Shown: positions 1 to 7,500, counted from the stretch's first letter. The stretch is DNA of 10,664 nucleotides from an uncultured Lachnospiraceae bacterium (GCA_934351705.1 CAKRJK010000021.1:1-10664), one strand, 5' to 3'. Notes: generated by a model from the sequence alone, not told the origin. Numbers and translations: made by a program.

Positions 1-771
1 CGAGGAATCGAGGTGTATCAGCCAAGACGGATCCGTGAGGCGGAATGCGTGGAGCATTTGAGAAAATATCAGGCGGACTGCATCGTCGTGGTTGCTTTTG
101 GGCAGATACTTCCAAAAGCAATTTTGGAAATGCCGAAATACGGATGTGTGAATGTCCATGCCTCCCTGCTACCAAAATACAGGGGAGCGGCACCGATCCA
201 GTGGGCAGTTATTAACGGTGAGAAAGTGAGCGGTGTCACAACGATGCGTATGGACGAGGGTTTGGATACCGGAGATATGATCTTAAAAGAGGAAGTGGTT
301 CTTGCGAAAGATGAGACAGGCGGAAGCCTTTTTGACCGTCTTTCTGAGGTTGGTGCAGAACTCGCAGTCAAAACACTTCAGGCATTGGAGGACGGTACGG
401 CAGAGTTTACGCCGCAAAACCATGAAGAAGCCACCCAGGTCGGCATGATCAAAAAACAGTTCGGTGAGTTGGATTTTACACAGCCTGCAAAAAAATTGGA
501 ATGTATCATACGAGGATTAAATCCGTGGCCGAGCACCTATACATTTTATCACGGAAAAACGCTAAAAATATGGAAAGCGAACGTCGAAGAAGGCGGTGAT
601 CCGGGTCAGGCGGGAATGATTATCGGAGTCGATAAACACAGCTTTCAAATCCAGACGGGTGACGGTATCTTAATACCGACAGAACTTCAGATGGAAGGAA
701 AAAAACGCATGAGCACGGAAGCCTTTTTGTGTGGCGTCAAGATAGAAAAGGGAGAAGTTCTCGGTAAATAA
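1..771 (+). CDS. fmt: Methionyl-tRNA formyltransferase (5' truncated by window edge)
   Basis: Fmt transfers a formyl group from 10-formyltetrahydrofolate to Met-tRNA(fMet), making the initiator tRNA for bacterial translation in the cytoplasm. The frame is open from base 1, and 256 residues are visible. Comparison with the E. coli protein as I remember it suggests that about 55 N-terminal residues lie outside the window. The catalytic triad is present: Asn51 and His53 in NVHASLLPKYRGAAPIQ, and Asp89 in MDEGLDTGDM (numbered from the first visible codon). The spacing between them equals that of E. coli Asn106, His108 and Asp144. The C-terminal tRNA-binding domain follows, with the family signature NPWPSTYTFYHGKTLKIWKA and a conserved end. 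A GTG at 13 could be mistaken for a start, but it encodes an internal valine (context RGIEVYQP). It is the first visible gene of the operon; def and priA commonly precede it, but they are off the window. Confidence 0.97.
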   Translation, partial: RGIEVYQPRRIREAECVEHLRKYQADCIVVVAFGQILPKAILEMPKYGCVNVHASLLPKYRGAAPIQWAVINGEKVSGVTTMRMDEGLDTGDMILKEEVVLAKDETGGSLFDRLSEVGAELAVKTLQALEDGTAEFTPQNHEEATQVGMIKKQFGELDFTQPAKKLECIIRGLNPWPSTYTFYHGKTLKIWKANVEEGGDPGQAGMIIGVDKHSFQIQTGDGILIPTELQMEGKKRMSTEAFLCGVKIEKGEVLGK

Positions 772-785
772 ACGAGGATATTATC

Positions 786-792
786 AAGGAGG
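786..792 (+). promoter_or_regulatory. Ribosome binding site of the zinc peptidase gene
   Basis: AAGGAGG is a full-strength Shine-Dalgarno sequence 9 bases before the ATG at 802. It lies in the 30-base gap after fmt and fixes the start: the nearby ATG at 795 is in another frame. Confidence 0.8.
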
Positions 793-801
793 AAATGAAT
801 T

Positions 802-1494
802 ATGTATTATTGGTATGACTACACTTATATTTTAGTCGTAATCGGAGCAATCCTTTGTCTGATCGCTTCGGCAAGAGTAAGAACAACGTATAACAAATAT
901 GCAAAAGTCCGCAGTCTGTCAGGATTGACAGGAGCAGAGGCGGCAGAAAGAATCCTGCATGATGCGGGAATCTATGATGTATCGGTCGGACATATCTCGG
1001 GAGATCTGACAGACCATTACGATCCAAAGAGAAAGGAATTGAATTTGTCCGACAGTGTTTACGGAAGTACCTCAGTCGCTGCGATCGGTGTGGCTGCACA
1101 TGAGTGCGGACACGCAATCCAGCATCAGCAGGATTATTTTCCGCTTCGTTTCCGCGGAGCATTGGTTCCGGTTGCAAACTTCGGTTCCTGGGCGGCATGG
1201 CCGTTAATCATCATCGGATTGTTTTTCAACAGCCACACGGGAAGTTTGTTGATTCAGCTTGGAATCCTGTTTTTCTCACTTGCGGTGTTATTCCAGCTTG
1301 TGACTTTGCCGGTAGAGTTTAATGCGTCCAATCGGGCGGTACAGATTTTGGGAAATACCGGAATGCTTCAGGATGATGAATTAAGAAAGACAAGAAAAGT
1401 ACTCAGTGCGGCGGCATTGACTTATGTGGCAAGTGCGGCAGCAGCAATCCTGCAGCTTTTAAGATTAGTACTTTTGTTTGGAAGAAGAGACTAG
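802..1494 (+). CDS. Membrane zinc metallopeptidase, YugP-like (Zn_peptidase_2 family)
   Basis: This is a 230-residue integral membrane protein that I assign to the YugP-like neutral zinc metallopeptidases; substrates of this family are not well established. A hydrophobic segment at about 8-23 anchors the N-terminus. The soluble part then runs through the family-typical region with DHYDP at 71-75 and LNLSDSVYGSTSVAAIGVAAH. The HExxH zinc motif is HECGH at 100-104, in which His100 and His104 bind zinc and Glu101 is the catalytic base. Glu172, in VEFNASNRA, is a reasonable third zinc ligand (inference). Further hydrophobic stretches lie at about 120-142, 148-171 and 203-226, so the active site probably sits at the membrane. 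The gene lies between fmt and rsmB, a place where B. subtilis has no such gene, and rsmB starts 3 bases after its stop, so the two are probably coupled. The length is normal for the family and nothing looks broken. Confidence 0.9.
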   Translation: MYYWYDYTYILVVIGAILCLIASARVRTTYNKYAKVRSLSGLTGAEAAERILHDAGIYDVSVGHISGDLTDHYDPKRKELNLSDSVYGSTSVAAIGVAAHECGHAIQHQQDYFPLRFRGALVPVANFGSWAAWPLIIIGLFFNSHTGSLLIQLGILFFSLAVLFQLVTLPVEFNASNRAVQILGNTGMLQDDELRKTRKVLSAAALTYVASAAAAILQLLRLVLLFGRRD

Positions 1495-1497
1495 AAG

Positions 1498-2799
1498 ATG
1501 AGCACAGTCAATACAAGAGAACTCGTTTTGGATGTCCTGCTTGCAGTGACAAGAGACGGTGAGTACAGTCATATTGTGCTTTCGGACACGCTGGAAAAAT
1601 ATCAGTATCTGGAAAAGCAGGAGAGAGCCTTTATCACAAAGGTGGCAGAGGGAACTTTAGAGAGGATGATACAGATTGACTATATCATCAACAGTTTTTC
1701 CAATACAAAGGTCAACAAGATGAAACCGGTCATACGCTGTATATTAAGAAGTGCCGTATATCAGATCTGCTTTCTGGACGGAGTTCCCGATTCGGCAGCC
1801 TGCAATGAGGCGGTCAATCTGGCAGGAAAACGGGGATTTCGCAATTTAAAGGGCTTTGTAAACGGAGTGCTTCGGAATATTGCAAGAAATAAGGAAAACA
1901 TTGCATATCCCGATGAGAAAAAGCAGCCAAATGAGGCGATTTCCGTTCGCTATTCCATTCCGCTCTGGCTTGTAGAACAGTGGGAGGCAGAGTACGGAGC
2001 AGAAAAGACAAAGCAGATGGCAGAGTCGCTTTTAAAAGAAAGACCGTTGTCGGTGAGAGTCAATCTCAACCGGACCACAAAGCAGGAATTATCGGACAAA
2101 TTAAAAGCAGAGGGCGTTGAGGTGACAGAGAGCAAAGAACTTCCGTATGCGTTATATCTGTCAGACTACGATTACCTCAATCGCTTGCAGAGTTTCCGGG
2201 ACGGTGATTTCTATGTGCAGAATATCAGCTCTATGATGGTTGCCGATACGGCACAGCCGAAAAAAGGCGATGTGGTTTTGGACGTCTGCGCGGCACCGGG
2301 AGGAAAAAGCATTCACATAGCGCAGCTGTTAGAGGGAACAGGCGAGGTCATTGCGAGAGACCTAACGCCTTATAAGGTGCAGAAGATCAATGAAAATATC
2401 GGAAGATGCCGTGTGACAAATATGCGGGCAGAGTGTGCGGATGCCAGAGTTTTTGATGAGCATTTAAAAAACCGGGCGGATATTGTTATTGCGGATCTGC
2501 CGTGTTCCGGTCTTGGCGTGATCGGAAGAAAAAAAGACATCAAGTACAAGATGACGCCGGAGAAAGAAAAAGATCTGGTCAAATTGCAAAGAGAGATTTT
2601 AGCGGTAGTACCGGAGTATTTGAAATCGGGCGGAAAATTAATTTACAGCACATGTACCGTTCACAGAGAAGAAAACGAGGAAAATGTCAAATGGCTTTTG
2701 GAACAGAAGCCGGATCTCAGACTGGAGACAATGGAACAGATTTTTCCCGATGAATCGGGAAGGGACGGATTTTTCATTGCAAGGTTGAGAAAGATGTAA
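1498..2799 (+). CDS. rsmB: 16S rRNA (cytosine-967 C5)-methyltransferase RsmB
   Basis: RsmB uses S-adenosylmethionine to make m5C967 (E. coli numbering) in 16S rRNA. The 433 residues show the two-part layout of the family. Residues about 1-135 are a NusB-like RNA-binding helical domain (EKQERAFITKVAEGTLER; FLDGVPDSAACNEAVNLAGK). Residues about 150-433 are a Rossmann methyltransferase with motif I DVCAAPGGK (262-270), motif IV ADLPCSGLG (332-340, with Pro335-Cys336) and motif VI YSTCTVHREENE (383-394). Cys386 in that last motif is the expected nucleophile and Cys336 the residue that releases the product. The start ATG is 3 bases after the peptidase stop. Its ribosome binding site is only a weak GAAGA-type purine run inside the previous gene, so translation is probably coupled. 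The length is typical of Gram-positive RsmB proteins. Some related enzymes (RsmF, NOP2) share the catalytic motifs, but the NusB-like domain argues for RsmB. Confidence 0.95.
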   Translation: MSTVNTRELVLDVLLAVTRDGEYSHIVLSDTLEKYQYLEKQERAFITKVAEGTLERMIQIDYIINSFSNTKVNKMKPVIRCILRSAVYQICFLDGVPDSAACNEAVNLAGKRGFRNLKGFVNGVLRNIARNKENIAYPDEKKQPNEAISVRYSIPLWLVEQWEAEYGAEKTKQMAESLLKERPLSVRVNLNRTTKQELSDKLKAEGVEVTESKELPYALYLSDYDYLNRLQSFRDGDFYVQNISSMMVADTAQPKKGDVVLDVCAAPGGKSIHIAQLLEGTGEVIARDLTPYKVQKINENIGRCRVTNMRAECADARVFDEHLKNRADIVIADLPCSGLGVIGRKKDIKYKMTPEKEKDLVKLQREILAVVPEYLKSGGKLIYSTCTVHREENEENVKWLLEQKPDLRLETMEQIFPDESGRDGFFIARLRKM

Positions 2800-2805
2800 A
2801 CAATT

Positions 2806-3843
2806 ATGAATGAGAAAACAGATATTAAATCTTTGAATTTACAAGAAATGCAGGAATTTATGCTTGCAATTGGGGAAAAGAAATTCCGGGCAAAACAGAT
2901 TTACGAGTGGCTTCACGAAAAGCAGGTCACAAGTTTTAGTGAGATGACAAATCTGTCTAAAAAACTTCAGGAAAAGCTGGAGGAATGTGCCGAGATTACC
3001 GTGTTAGAAAAGGTGGAAGTCCAGATTTCAAAACTGGACGGAACCAGAAAATATCTCTTTCGCTTGCAGGACGGCAATGTGATTGAGAGTGTTTTGATGA
3101 AATACAAACACGGAAATTCCGTGTGTATCTCGTCACAGGTCGGATGCCGGATGGGATGCCGTTTCTGTGCATCGACATTAGATGGTCTGGTTCGCGGACT
3201 GACCGCGGGTGAGATGTTGGAACAGATTTACCGGATAGGACAGGATATAGGGGAGCGGATTTCCAATGTTGTTGTTATGGGAAGCGGAGAGCCGCTTGAT
3301 AACTATGAGAATCTCCTGAAATTCATTGAACTGCTCACAGATGAGAACGGACTGCATATCAGCCAGAGAAATCTTACGGTTTCCACCTGTGGGATCGTAC
3401 CGAAAATGCGTCAGCTTGCAGAGAAACAATTTCAGATGACGTTGGCATTATCCCTGCATGCGTCCAATCAGGAAAAGCGGAAGAAGCTGATGCCGATTGC
3501 AAATAAATACGACATTTCAGAAATTTTAGACGCCTGCCGATACTATTTTGAGAAAACCGGACGTAGAATTACTTTTGAGTACAGTCTGGTGGGAGGTGTC
3601 AATGACACAGACGAAGATGCGGCAGAGTTGAGTTCTTTGATAAAAGGAATGAATTGTCATGTGAATTTAATTCCCGTAAACCCCGTAAAAGAGCGGGATT
3701 ACGTGCAGTCAAAGCAAGAGGTTATTTCAAATTTCAAAAATAAACTTGAAAAAAACGGAATAAATGTTACTATTAGAAGGGAAATGGGCAGAGATATTGA
3801 CGGTGCCTGTGGACAATTACGCAAGAGATACATGGAGAGGTAG
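2806..3843 (+). CDS. rlmN: Dual-specificity 23S rRNA/tRNA (adenine C2)-methyltransferase RlmN
   Basis: RlmN is a radical-SAM enzyme that makes m2A2503 in 23S rRNA and m2A37 in some tRNAs. In 345 residues the sequence has an N-terminal helical RNA-binding part (about 5-60), then the iron-sulphur cluster motif CxxxCxxC at Cys114, Cys118 and Cys121 (CRMGCRFC). The SAM-binding GSGEPLDNY is at 159-167. The two mechanistic cysteines are in place: Cys335, in GRDIDGACGQL, is the one methylated in the ping-pong mechanism, and Cys107, in SVCISSQVGC, would resolve the protein-RNA adduct. All catalytic elements are therefore intact. The enzyme's action at A2503 matters for the nascent peptide tunnel and lowers sensitivity to some ribosome-targeting antibiotics; the related resistance enzyme Cfr modifies C8 instead, but the Gram-positive housekeeping operon position fits RlmN. 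The gene begins 6 bases after rsmB and its stop directly abuts the possible GTG start of the phosphatase gene. Confidence 0.96.
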   Translation: MNEKTDIKSLNLQEMQEFMLAIGEKKFRAKQIYEWLHEKQVTSFSEMTNLSKKLQEKLEECAEITVLEKVEVQISKLDGTRKYLFRLQDGNVIESVLMKYKHGNSVCISSQVGCRMGCRFCASTLDGLVRGLTAGEMLEQIYRIGQDIGERISNVVVMGSGEPLDNYENLLKFIELLTDENGLHISQRNLTVSTCGIVPKMRQLAEKQFQMTLALSLHASNQEKRKKLMPIANKYDISEILDACRYYFEKTGRRITFEYSLVGGVNDTDEDAAELSSLIKGMNCHVNLIPVNPVKERDYVQSKQEVISNFKNKLEKNGINVTIRREMGRDIDGACGQLRKRYMER

Positions 3844-4575
3844 GTGGAAAGATTGAAGACATTTTCAATATCGGATATTGGAAAGAACAGAGAAATGAAT
3901 CAGGATTATATGTACACATCGGAGAATGCTGTCGGAAATCTTCCGAACCTTTTTATTGTAGCGGATGGCATGGGAGGACATAAGGCAGGCGAGTTTGCAT
4001 CGCGCTATACGGTGGATACGATTGTGGAATCCATTCGTGCCAGCAAAGAGACCGAGCCGATATGTCTGATCCGGGAAGCAATTCAGACTGCGAATGCGAA
4101 GCTGATTGAGAAATCTCATGAGGACGCATCCATGTCAGGAATGGGAACTACCGTTGTTGTAGTGACAGTTATAAATGGAAAAGCTGTTGTGGCGAATGTC
4201 GGTGACAGCAGAATGTACGTGATTGGAAAAGAAATCGTACAGATTACGAGGGATCATTCTCTGGTGGAGGAGATGGTTCGCATGGGCGAGCTTGCCAAAG
4301 ATGCAGCCAAAGATCACCCGGACAAAAATATCATTACAAGAGCAGTAGGAGCAACCGAGAACATAGACGTAGATTTCTTTGAAGTGGAATTATTTCCACA
4401 GGATTACATATTGATGTGTTCAGACGGTTTGACTAATATGGTAGAGGATGAGGACATCCGAACCATTGTCCATAGCCAGCGTGATGTGGCGGAGAGAGTA
4501 GAAAAGTTAGTGGAAGCAGCGAATAACAATGGTGGACGTGACAATATTACAGTCATTGTCATTGAACCGTTTTAA
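3844..4575 (+). CDS. stp: PP2C-family Ser/Thr protein phosphatase (Stp/PrpC)
   Basis: This cytoplasmic metal-dependent phosphatase removes phosphate from proteins phosphorylated by the neighbouring kinase, and usually from the kinase itself. All PP2C motifs are present in 243 residues: DIGKNREMNQD (11-21), VADGMGGHKAGE (39-50), GMGTT (99-103), VGDSRMYVI (119-127), ITRDHSLVEEM (134-144), CSDGLTNMV (192-200) and GGRDNITVIVI (230-240). Asp21, Asp41, Asp194 and Asp233 are the expected metal ligands, so the enzyme should be active. The start is uncertain. A GTG at 3844 touches the rlmN stop, with GGAG at 3834-3837 six bases upstream. An in-frame TTG at 3853, five bases after GGTGG, would give a protein beginning MKTFSISDIGK, which is more like other family members. 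The choice shifts only three residues. Phosphatase and kinase are co-transcribed, as is usual in Bacillota. Confidence 0.95.
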   Translation: MERLKTFSISDIGKNREMNQDYMYTSENAVGNLPNLFIVADGMGGHKAGEFASRYTVDTIVESIRASKETEPICLIREAIQTANAKLIEKSHEDASMSGMGTTVVVVTVINGKAVVANVGDSRMYVIGKEIVQITRDHSLVEEMVRMGELAKDAAKDHPDKNIITRAVGATENIDVDFFEVELFPQDYILMCSDGLTNMVEDEDIRTIVHSQRDVAERVEKLVEAANNNGGRDNITVIVIEPF

Positions 4576-4577
4576 AT

Positions 4578-4583
4578 GAGGTG
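4578..4583 (+). promoter_or_regulatory. Ribosome binding site that sets the prkC start
   Basis: GAGGTG lies 6 bases before the ATG at 4590. The in-frame GTG at 4581 is itself part of this Shine-Dalgarno sequence and so is unlikely to be the initiator. This favours a protein starting MLTEGMLIDDRYEIVG. Confidence 0.7.
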
Positions 4584-4589
4584 AATAGA

Positions 4590-6602
4590 ATGTTGACAGA
4601 AGGAATGTTGATAGATGACCGCTATGAGATAGTCGGTAAAATCGGAGCAGGCGGTATGTCTGATGTATACAAGGCAAAAGACCATACACTCGGTCGCTTT
4701 GTGGCAATTAAAGTATTAAAGCAGGAATTTTCGGAGGATGTCAATTTTGTGACAAAGTTCCGTACAGAGGCACAGTCAGCGGCAGGATTGGAACATCCGA
4801 ATATTGTAAATATCTATGACGTAGGAAGCCAGGACGGCATTTACTACATTATCATGGAGTATGTAGAGGGAATTACGTTAAAAACCTACATAGAGAAAAA
4901 GGGACAGCTCTCATTCAAAGAGGCAATCAGTATTGCAATCCAGGTGGGAAGAGGAATTGAGGCAGCCCACAATAAAAATATTATCCACAGAGATATAAAA
5001 CCGCAGAATATTATTATTTCCACAGAGGGAAAAGTAAAAGTAACCGATTTCGGAATTGCAAGAGCAGCGTCTGCCAATACGATCAATTCCGATGTGATGG
5101 GTTCTGTTCATTACTCCTCACCGGAGCAGGCAAGAAATGGATTTGTCGATGCCAAGAGTGATATTTATTCGCTGGGAATCGTTATGTACGAGATGGTAAC
5201 GGGACGTGTTCCGTTTGACGGAGAGACAACCGTGGCGGTTGCAATCCAGCACTTGCAGGAGGAAATGGTATCTCCGAGTGCCTATGCACCGGATCTTCCA
5301 ATCAGCTTAGAAAAAATTATTTTGAAATGTACCCAGAAGAATGCCGACAGACGATATGAAAACATGGAAGATCTTCTGGTAGACTTAAAGAAATCTCTGA
5401 TCAATCCGGATGAAGATTTCGTTACGATCGTCAATCCGGACACGGACGGAAAGACCAGAAAATTCGAGGAAGGTGATATTGAGCGAATCAAGCAGGAGGC
5501 AAATATCATCACCGAGCCGGAGGTTTCCGAAGACGAAGAAGAGAACGAGGAGGAAGAGGAAGAAGAAGGCGATCTGAATCCTAAGATGGAAAAGGCAGTT
5601 ACCATTGCCGGTATTGTGGCAGCAGTCATCATTGTGGGAATTGTGATCTATCTGGTCGGCAGTATCTTCGGATTGTTTAAATTCGGTTCTTCCGATAAAA
5701 ACAAAGACAGTGATAAACAGACAGAATCAGAGAGCGGCAAAGTGGAAATGATAGATGTCAGAGGCATGACCTATGACGAGGCAAAGAAAGCATTAGACAA
5801 ACTCGGTCTTAAGATCAAAAAAGGAAAGACCGAATCTTCCGATAAATACGAAGAAGGTCAGATTATCTCCCAGAGTGCCGAAAAGGGCGACATGATCAAA
5901 AAAGGCACAACCGTAACCGTTGTGATCAGCAGCGGTATCGGAGATATCGAAGTGCCGGATGTCAAAGGACTGGATGAGGAAGCGGCAATCAATAAGTTAA
6001 ACGACAAGGGATTTAAGTATTCCAGAGATTACCAGAACAGTGATTCCGTGGCAAGCGGCATGGTTATTTCACAGTCACCGGAGAGCGGAAGCTCGGCAAA
6101 GAAAGGTGAGACGGTTACCATCGTAGTATCACAGGGCAAAAAAGCAGTTTCTGTACCGAATGTTGTCAACAAATCAGAGTCCGAGGCAAAGAGCATTCTT
6201 TCTTCTGCAGGACTCAGTGTGACAAGTGTCAGCACCGAAGCGAGTGATACCGTATCGGCGGGAAATGTTATCAGCCAGAGTATTGCAAGCGGAAAATATG
6301 TAGATGCAGGAACAACGATCAGTCTGGTAGTCAGCAGCGGACCAAAGACGGTATATTACAAATTCAGCGGCAATATCACCGCACCGTCCGACAGCTCTGC
6401 GGTCACCGGAGCAAATATCGTGTTGAAAGATTCCTCGGGAAGTGTTCTTGATTCATGGAACAATGTCAGCATTTCTTCTTTCCCTTATCATGTGGAAAAA
6501 GGAGACATCACGAAAGACAGCGGAACACTTGAGATTACTTGGATCTTAAACGACGGAACAACACAGACACAGACGCAGTCTGTAAGTTTTTCAAAGCAAT
6601 AA
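4590..6602 (+). CDS. prkC: PASTA-domain Ser/Thr protein kinase (PrkC/Stk1 type)
   Basis: This is a membrane kinase that senses cell-wall fragments and phosphorylates cytoplasmic proteins controlling growth, envelope synthesis and dormancy. From the ATG at 4590 it has 670 residues. The kinase domain (about 12-270) has the P-loop GAGGMSDV (19-26), Lys41, C-helix Glu60, the catalytic loop HRDIKPQN (133-140), DFG (153-155) and SPE (177-179), so all key residues are intact. A strongly acidic linker (Glu/Asp run, about 311-328) precedes one transmembrane helix (about 336-358), which puts the C-terminal part outside the cell. Outside are three PASTA repeats (about 387-448, 453-516 and 519-584), each with the ISQS/VVS-G pattern, then a distinct beta-rich domain (about 588-670) of the kind that ends B. 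subtilis PrkC. It follows stp by 14 bases. Partners are likely Stp and perhaps RsgA, encoded next to it. A longer reading from GTG 4581 is less likely. Confidence 0.97.
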   Translation: MLTEGMLIDDRYEIVGKIGAGGMSDVYKAKDHTLGRFVAIKVLKQEFSEDVNFVTKFRTEAQSAAGLEHPNIVNIYDVGSQDGIYYIIMEYVEGITLKTYIEKKGQLSFKEAISIAIQVGRGIEAAHNKNIIHRDIKPQNIIISTEGKVKVTDFGIARAASANTINSDVMGSVHYSSPEQARNGFVDAKSDIYSLGIVMYEMVTGRVPFDGETTVAVAIQHLQEEMVSPSAYAPDLPISLEKIILKCTQKNADRRYENMEDLLVDLKKSLINPDEDFVTIVNPDTDGKTRKFEEGDIERIKQEANIITEPEVSEDEEENEEEEEEEGDLNPKMEKAVTIAGIVAAVIIVGIVIYLVGSIFGLFKFGSSDKNKDSDKQTESESGKVEMIDVRGMTYDEAKKALDKLGLKIKKGKTESSDKYEEGQIISQSAEKGDMIKKGTTVTVVISSGIGDIEVPDVKGLDEEAAINKLNDKGFKYSRDYQNSDSVASGMVISQSPESGSSAKKGETVTIVVSQGKKAVSVPNVVNKSESEAKSILSSAGLSVTSVSTEASDTVSAGNVISQSIASGKYVDAGTTISLVVSSGPKTVYYKFSGNITAPSDSSAVTGANIVLKDSSGSVLDSWNNVSISSFPYHVEKGDITKDSGTLEITWILNDGTTQTQTQSVSFSKQ

Positions 6603-6605
6603 GGA
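6601..6605 (+). promoter_or_regulatory. Ribosome binding site that sets the rsgA start
   Basis: AAGGA overlaps the prkC stop codon and sits 5 bases before the ATG at 6611. It supports that ATG over the in-frame ATG at 6539, which lies inside prkC and would add 24 residues unlike the family. Confidence 0.7.
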
Positions 6606-6610
6606 CAATT

Positions 6611-7489
6611 ATGCAAGGCAAGATAGTAAAAGGAATTTCCGGGTTCTACTACGTTCACGTAGTAGGAGCCGGAATTTATGAATGTAAGGCAAAAGGCGTA
6701 TTTCGCAACAAAAAAATCAAACCGTTAGTCGGAGATAATGTCAGGATCAGCATTTTGGACGAGGCAGAAAAAAAAGGCAACGTAGACGAGATTCTACCGC
6801 GTAAAAATGAACTGATCCGTCCGGCGGTTTCCAACATTGACAAGGCACTTGTGATTTTTGCGGCGGCAAAACCACAGCCGAATTTTAATCTGTTGGATCG
6901 TTTTTTGATCGGCATGGAATATCAGAATATACCGGTCACGGTCTGTTTCAACAAGATCGATCTGGTTGGGGAGGAAGAGGTAGAGAAGCTGCGTTCCGTT
7001 TATGAAGCTTCCGGCTATGAGCTGTGCTTTTTCAGTGCAAAAAAGCAGATCGGGATTGAGAAAGTGCGGGAGCAGATCAAGGGGCATACCATTGCGACAG
7101 CAGGTCCTTCCGGTGTCGGAAAATCTTCGCTCACCAACGTATTGCAGTCCGGGGTTCAGATGGAAACGGGCGGTTTGAGCGAGAAGATTGAGAGAGGAAA
7201 GCATACGACACGTCATTCGCAGTTGATCCATATTGAGGGCAATACTTATCTGATGGATACGCCGGGGTTCAGCTCTCTGAATATACCGGGGCTGGAAAAA
7301 GAGAATCTGCGTGACTGCTATCCCGAGTTTCGAAAATTAGAGCCGGGATGCCGGTTTCAGGGGTGCAGCCACATCCATGAGCCGGACTGTGCGGTCAAAG
7401 AGGCGTTGGAAGAGGGAAAAATCAGTCGTATCCGATATGAGAATTATTGTATGCTCTATGAAGAATTAAAAGACAGAAAGAAATATTAG
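6611..7489 (+). CDS. rsgA: Ribosome small-subunit assembly GTPase RsgA (YjeQ/CpgA)
   Basis: RsgA binds the immature 30S subunit and, on GTP hydrolysis, helps release assembly factors during late maturation. The 292 residues show the circularly permuted GTPase order that defines the family. An OB-fold comes first (about 1-65), then G4 NKID (114-117), G5 SAK (142-144), G1 GPSGVGKS (165-172), the G2 threonines in GKHTTRH (196-202) and G3 DTPG (216-219). A C-terminal zinc knuckle follows, with Cys247, Cys252, His254 and Cys260. All elements are intact. I chose the ATG at 6611 because of its Shine-Dalgarno sequence and because MQGKIVKGISGFYYV matches the usual start; the longer frame from 6539 overlaps prkC by 64 bases. 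In B. subtilis the orthologue CpgA is a reported PrkC substrate, and the 8-base spacing here keeps kinase and candidate target in one transcript. The first codons contain a strong inverted repeat, listed separately. Confidence 0.96.
   Translation: MQGKIVKGISGFYYVHVVGAGIYECKAKGVFRNKKIKPLVGDNVRISILDEAEKKGNVDEILPRKNELIRPAVSNIDKALVIFAAAKPQPNFNLLDRFLIGMEYQNIPVTVCFNKIDLVGEEEVEKLRSVYEASGYELCFFSAKKQIGIEKVREQIKGHTIATAGPSGVGKSSLTNVLQSGVQMETGGLSEKIERGKHTTRHSQLIHIEGNTYLMDTPGFSSLNIPGLEKENLRDCYPEFRKLEPGCRFQGCSHIHEPDCAVKEALEEGKISRIRYENYCMLYEELKDRKKY
6637..6674 (+). repeat. Long near-perfect inverted repeat in the 5' coding region of rsgA
   Basis: The arms 6637-6654 and 6657-6674 can pair over 18 positions around a two-base centre, with one mismatch (G6643 against G6668) and one G-U wobble (U6645 with G6666). 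The core is the perfect dyad CTACTACGTTCACGTAGTAG at 6646-6665. It begins 26 bases after the start codon's first base and encodes the conserved stretch SGFYYVHVVGAG. No run of T follows, so it is not a normal terminator. Whether it has a function is unknown; protein constraint alone could explain part of it. Confidence 0.75.
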
Positions 7490-7493
7490 GAGG
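7488..7493 (+). promoter_or_regulatory. Ribosome binding site of rpe, overlapping the rsgA stop
   Basis: AGGAGG shares its first two bases with the TAG stop of rsgA and lies 7 bases before the rpe ATG at 7501. This is a full-strength site in a position that favours coupled translation. Confidence 0.75.
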
Positions 7494-7500
7494 AAAGAAG

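Noticed and set aside
13..15. GTG as the start codon of the first gene
   Set aside because: The frame is open upstream to base 1, no ribosome binding site is visible, and the residues fit the middle of Fmt; the real start lies before the window.
800..1198. 132-codon minus-strand open frame
   Set aside because: It is antisense to the zinc peptidase, which has a clear catalytic motif and ribosome binding site. Its own sequence shows no domain.
1104..1322. 72-codon plus-strand open frame in another frame of the peptidase gene
   Set aside because: It is embedded in a well-supported gene and its translation has no recognisable features.
6794..7231. 145-codon minus-strand open frame
   Set aside because: It lies wholly inside rsgA, which carries all GTPase motifs. 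No ribosome binding site or recognisable protein family is seen.
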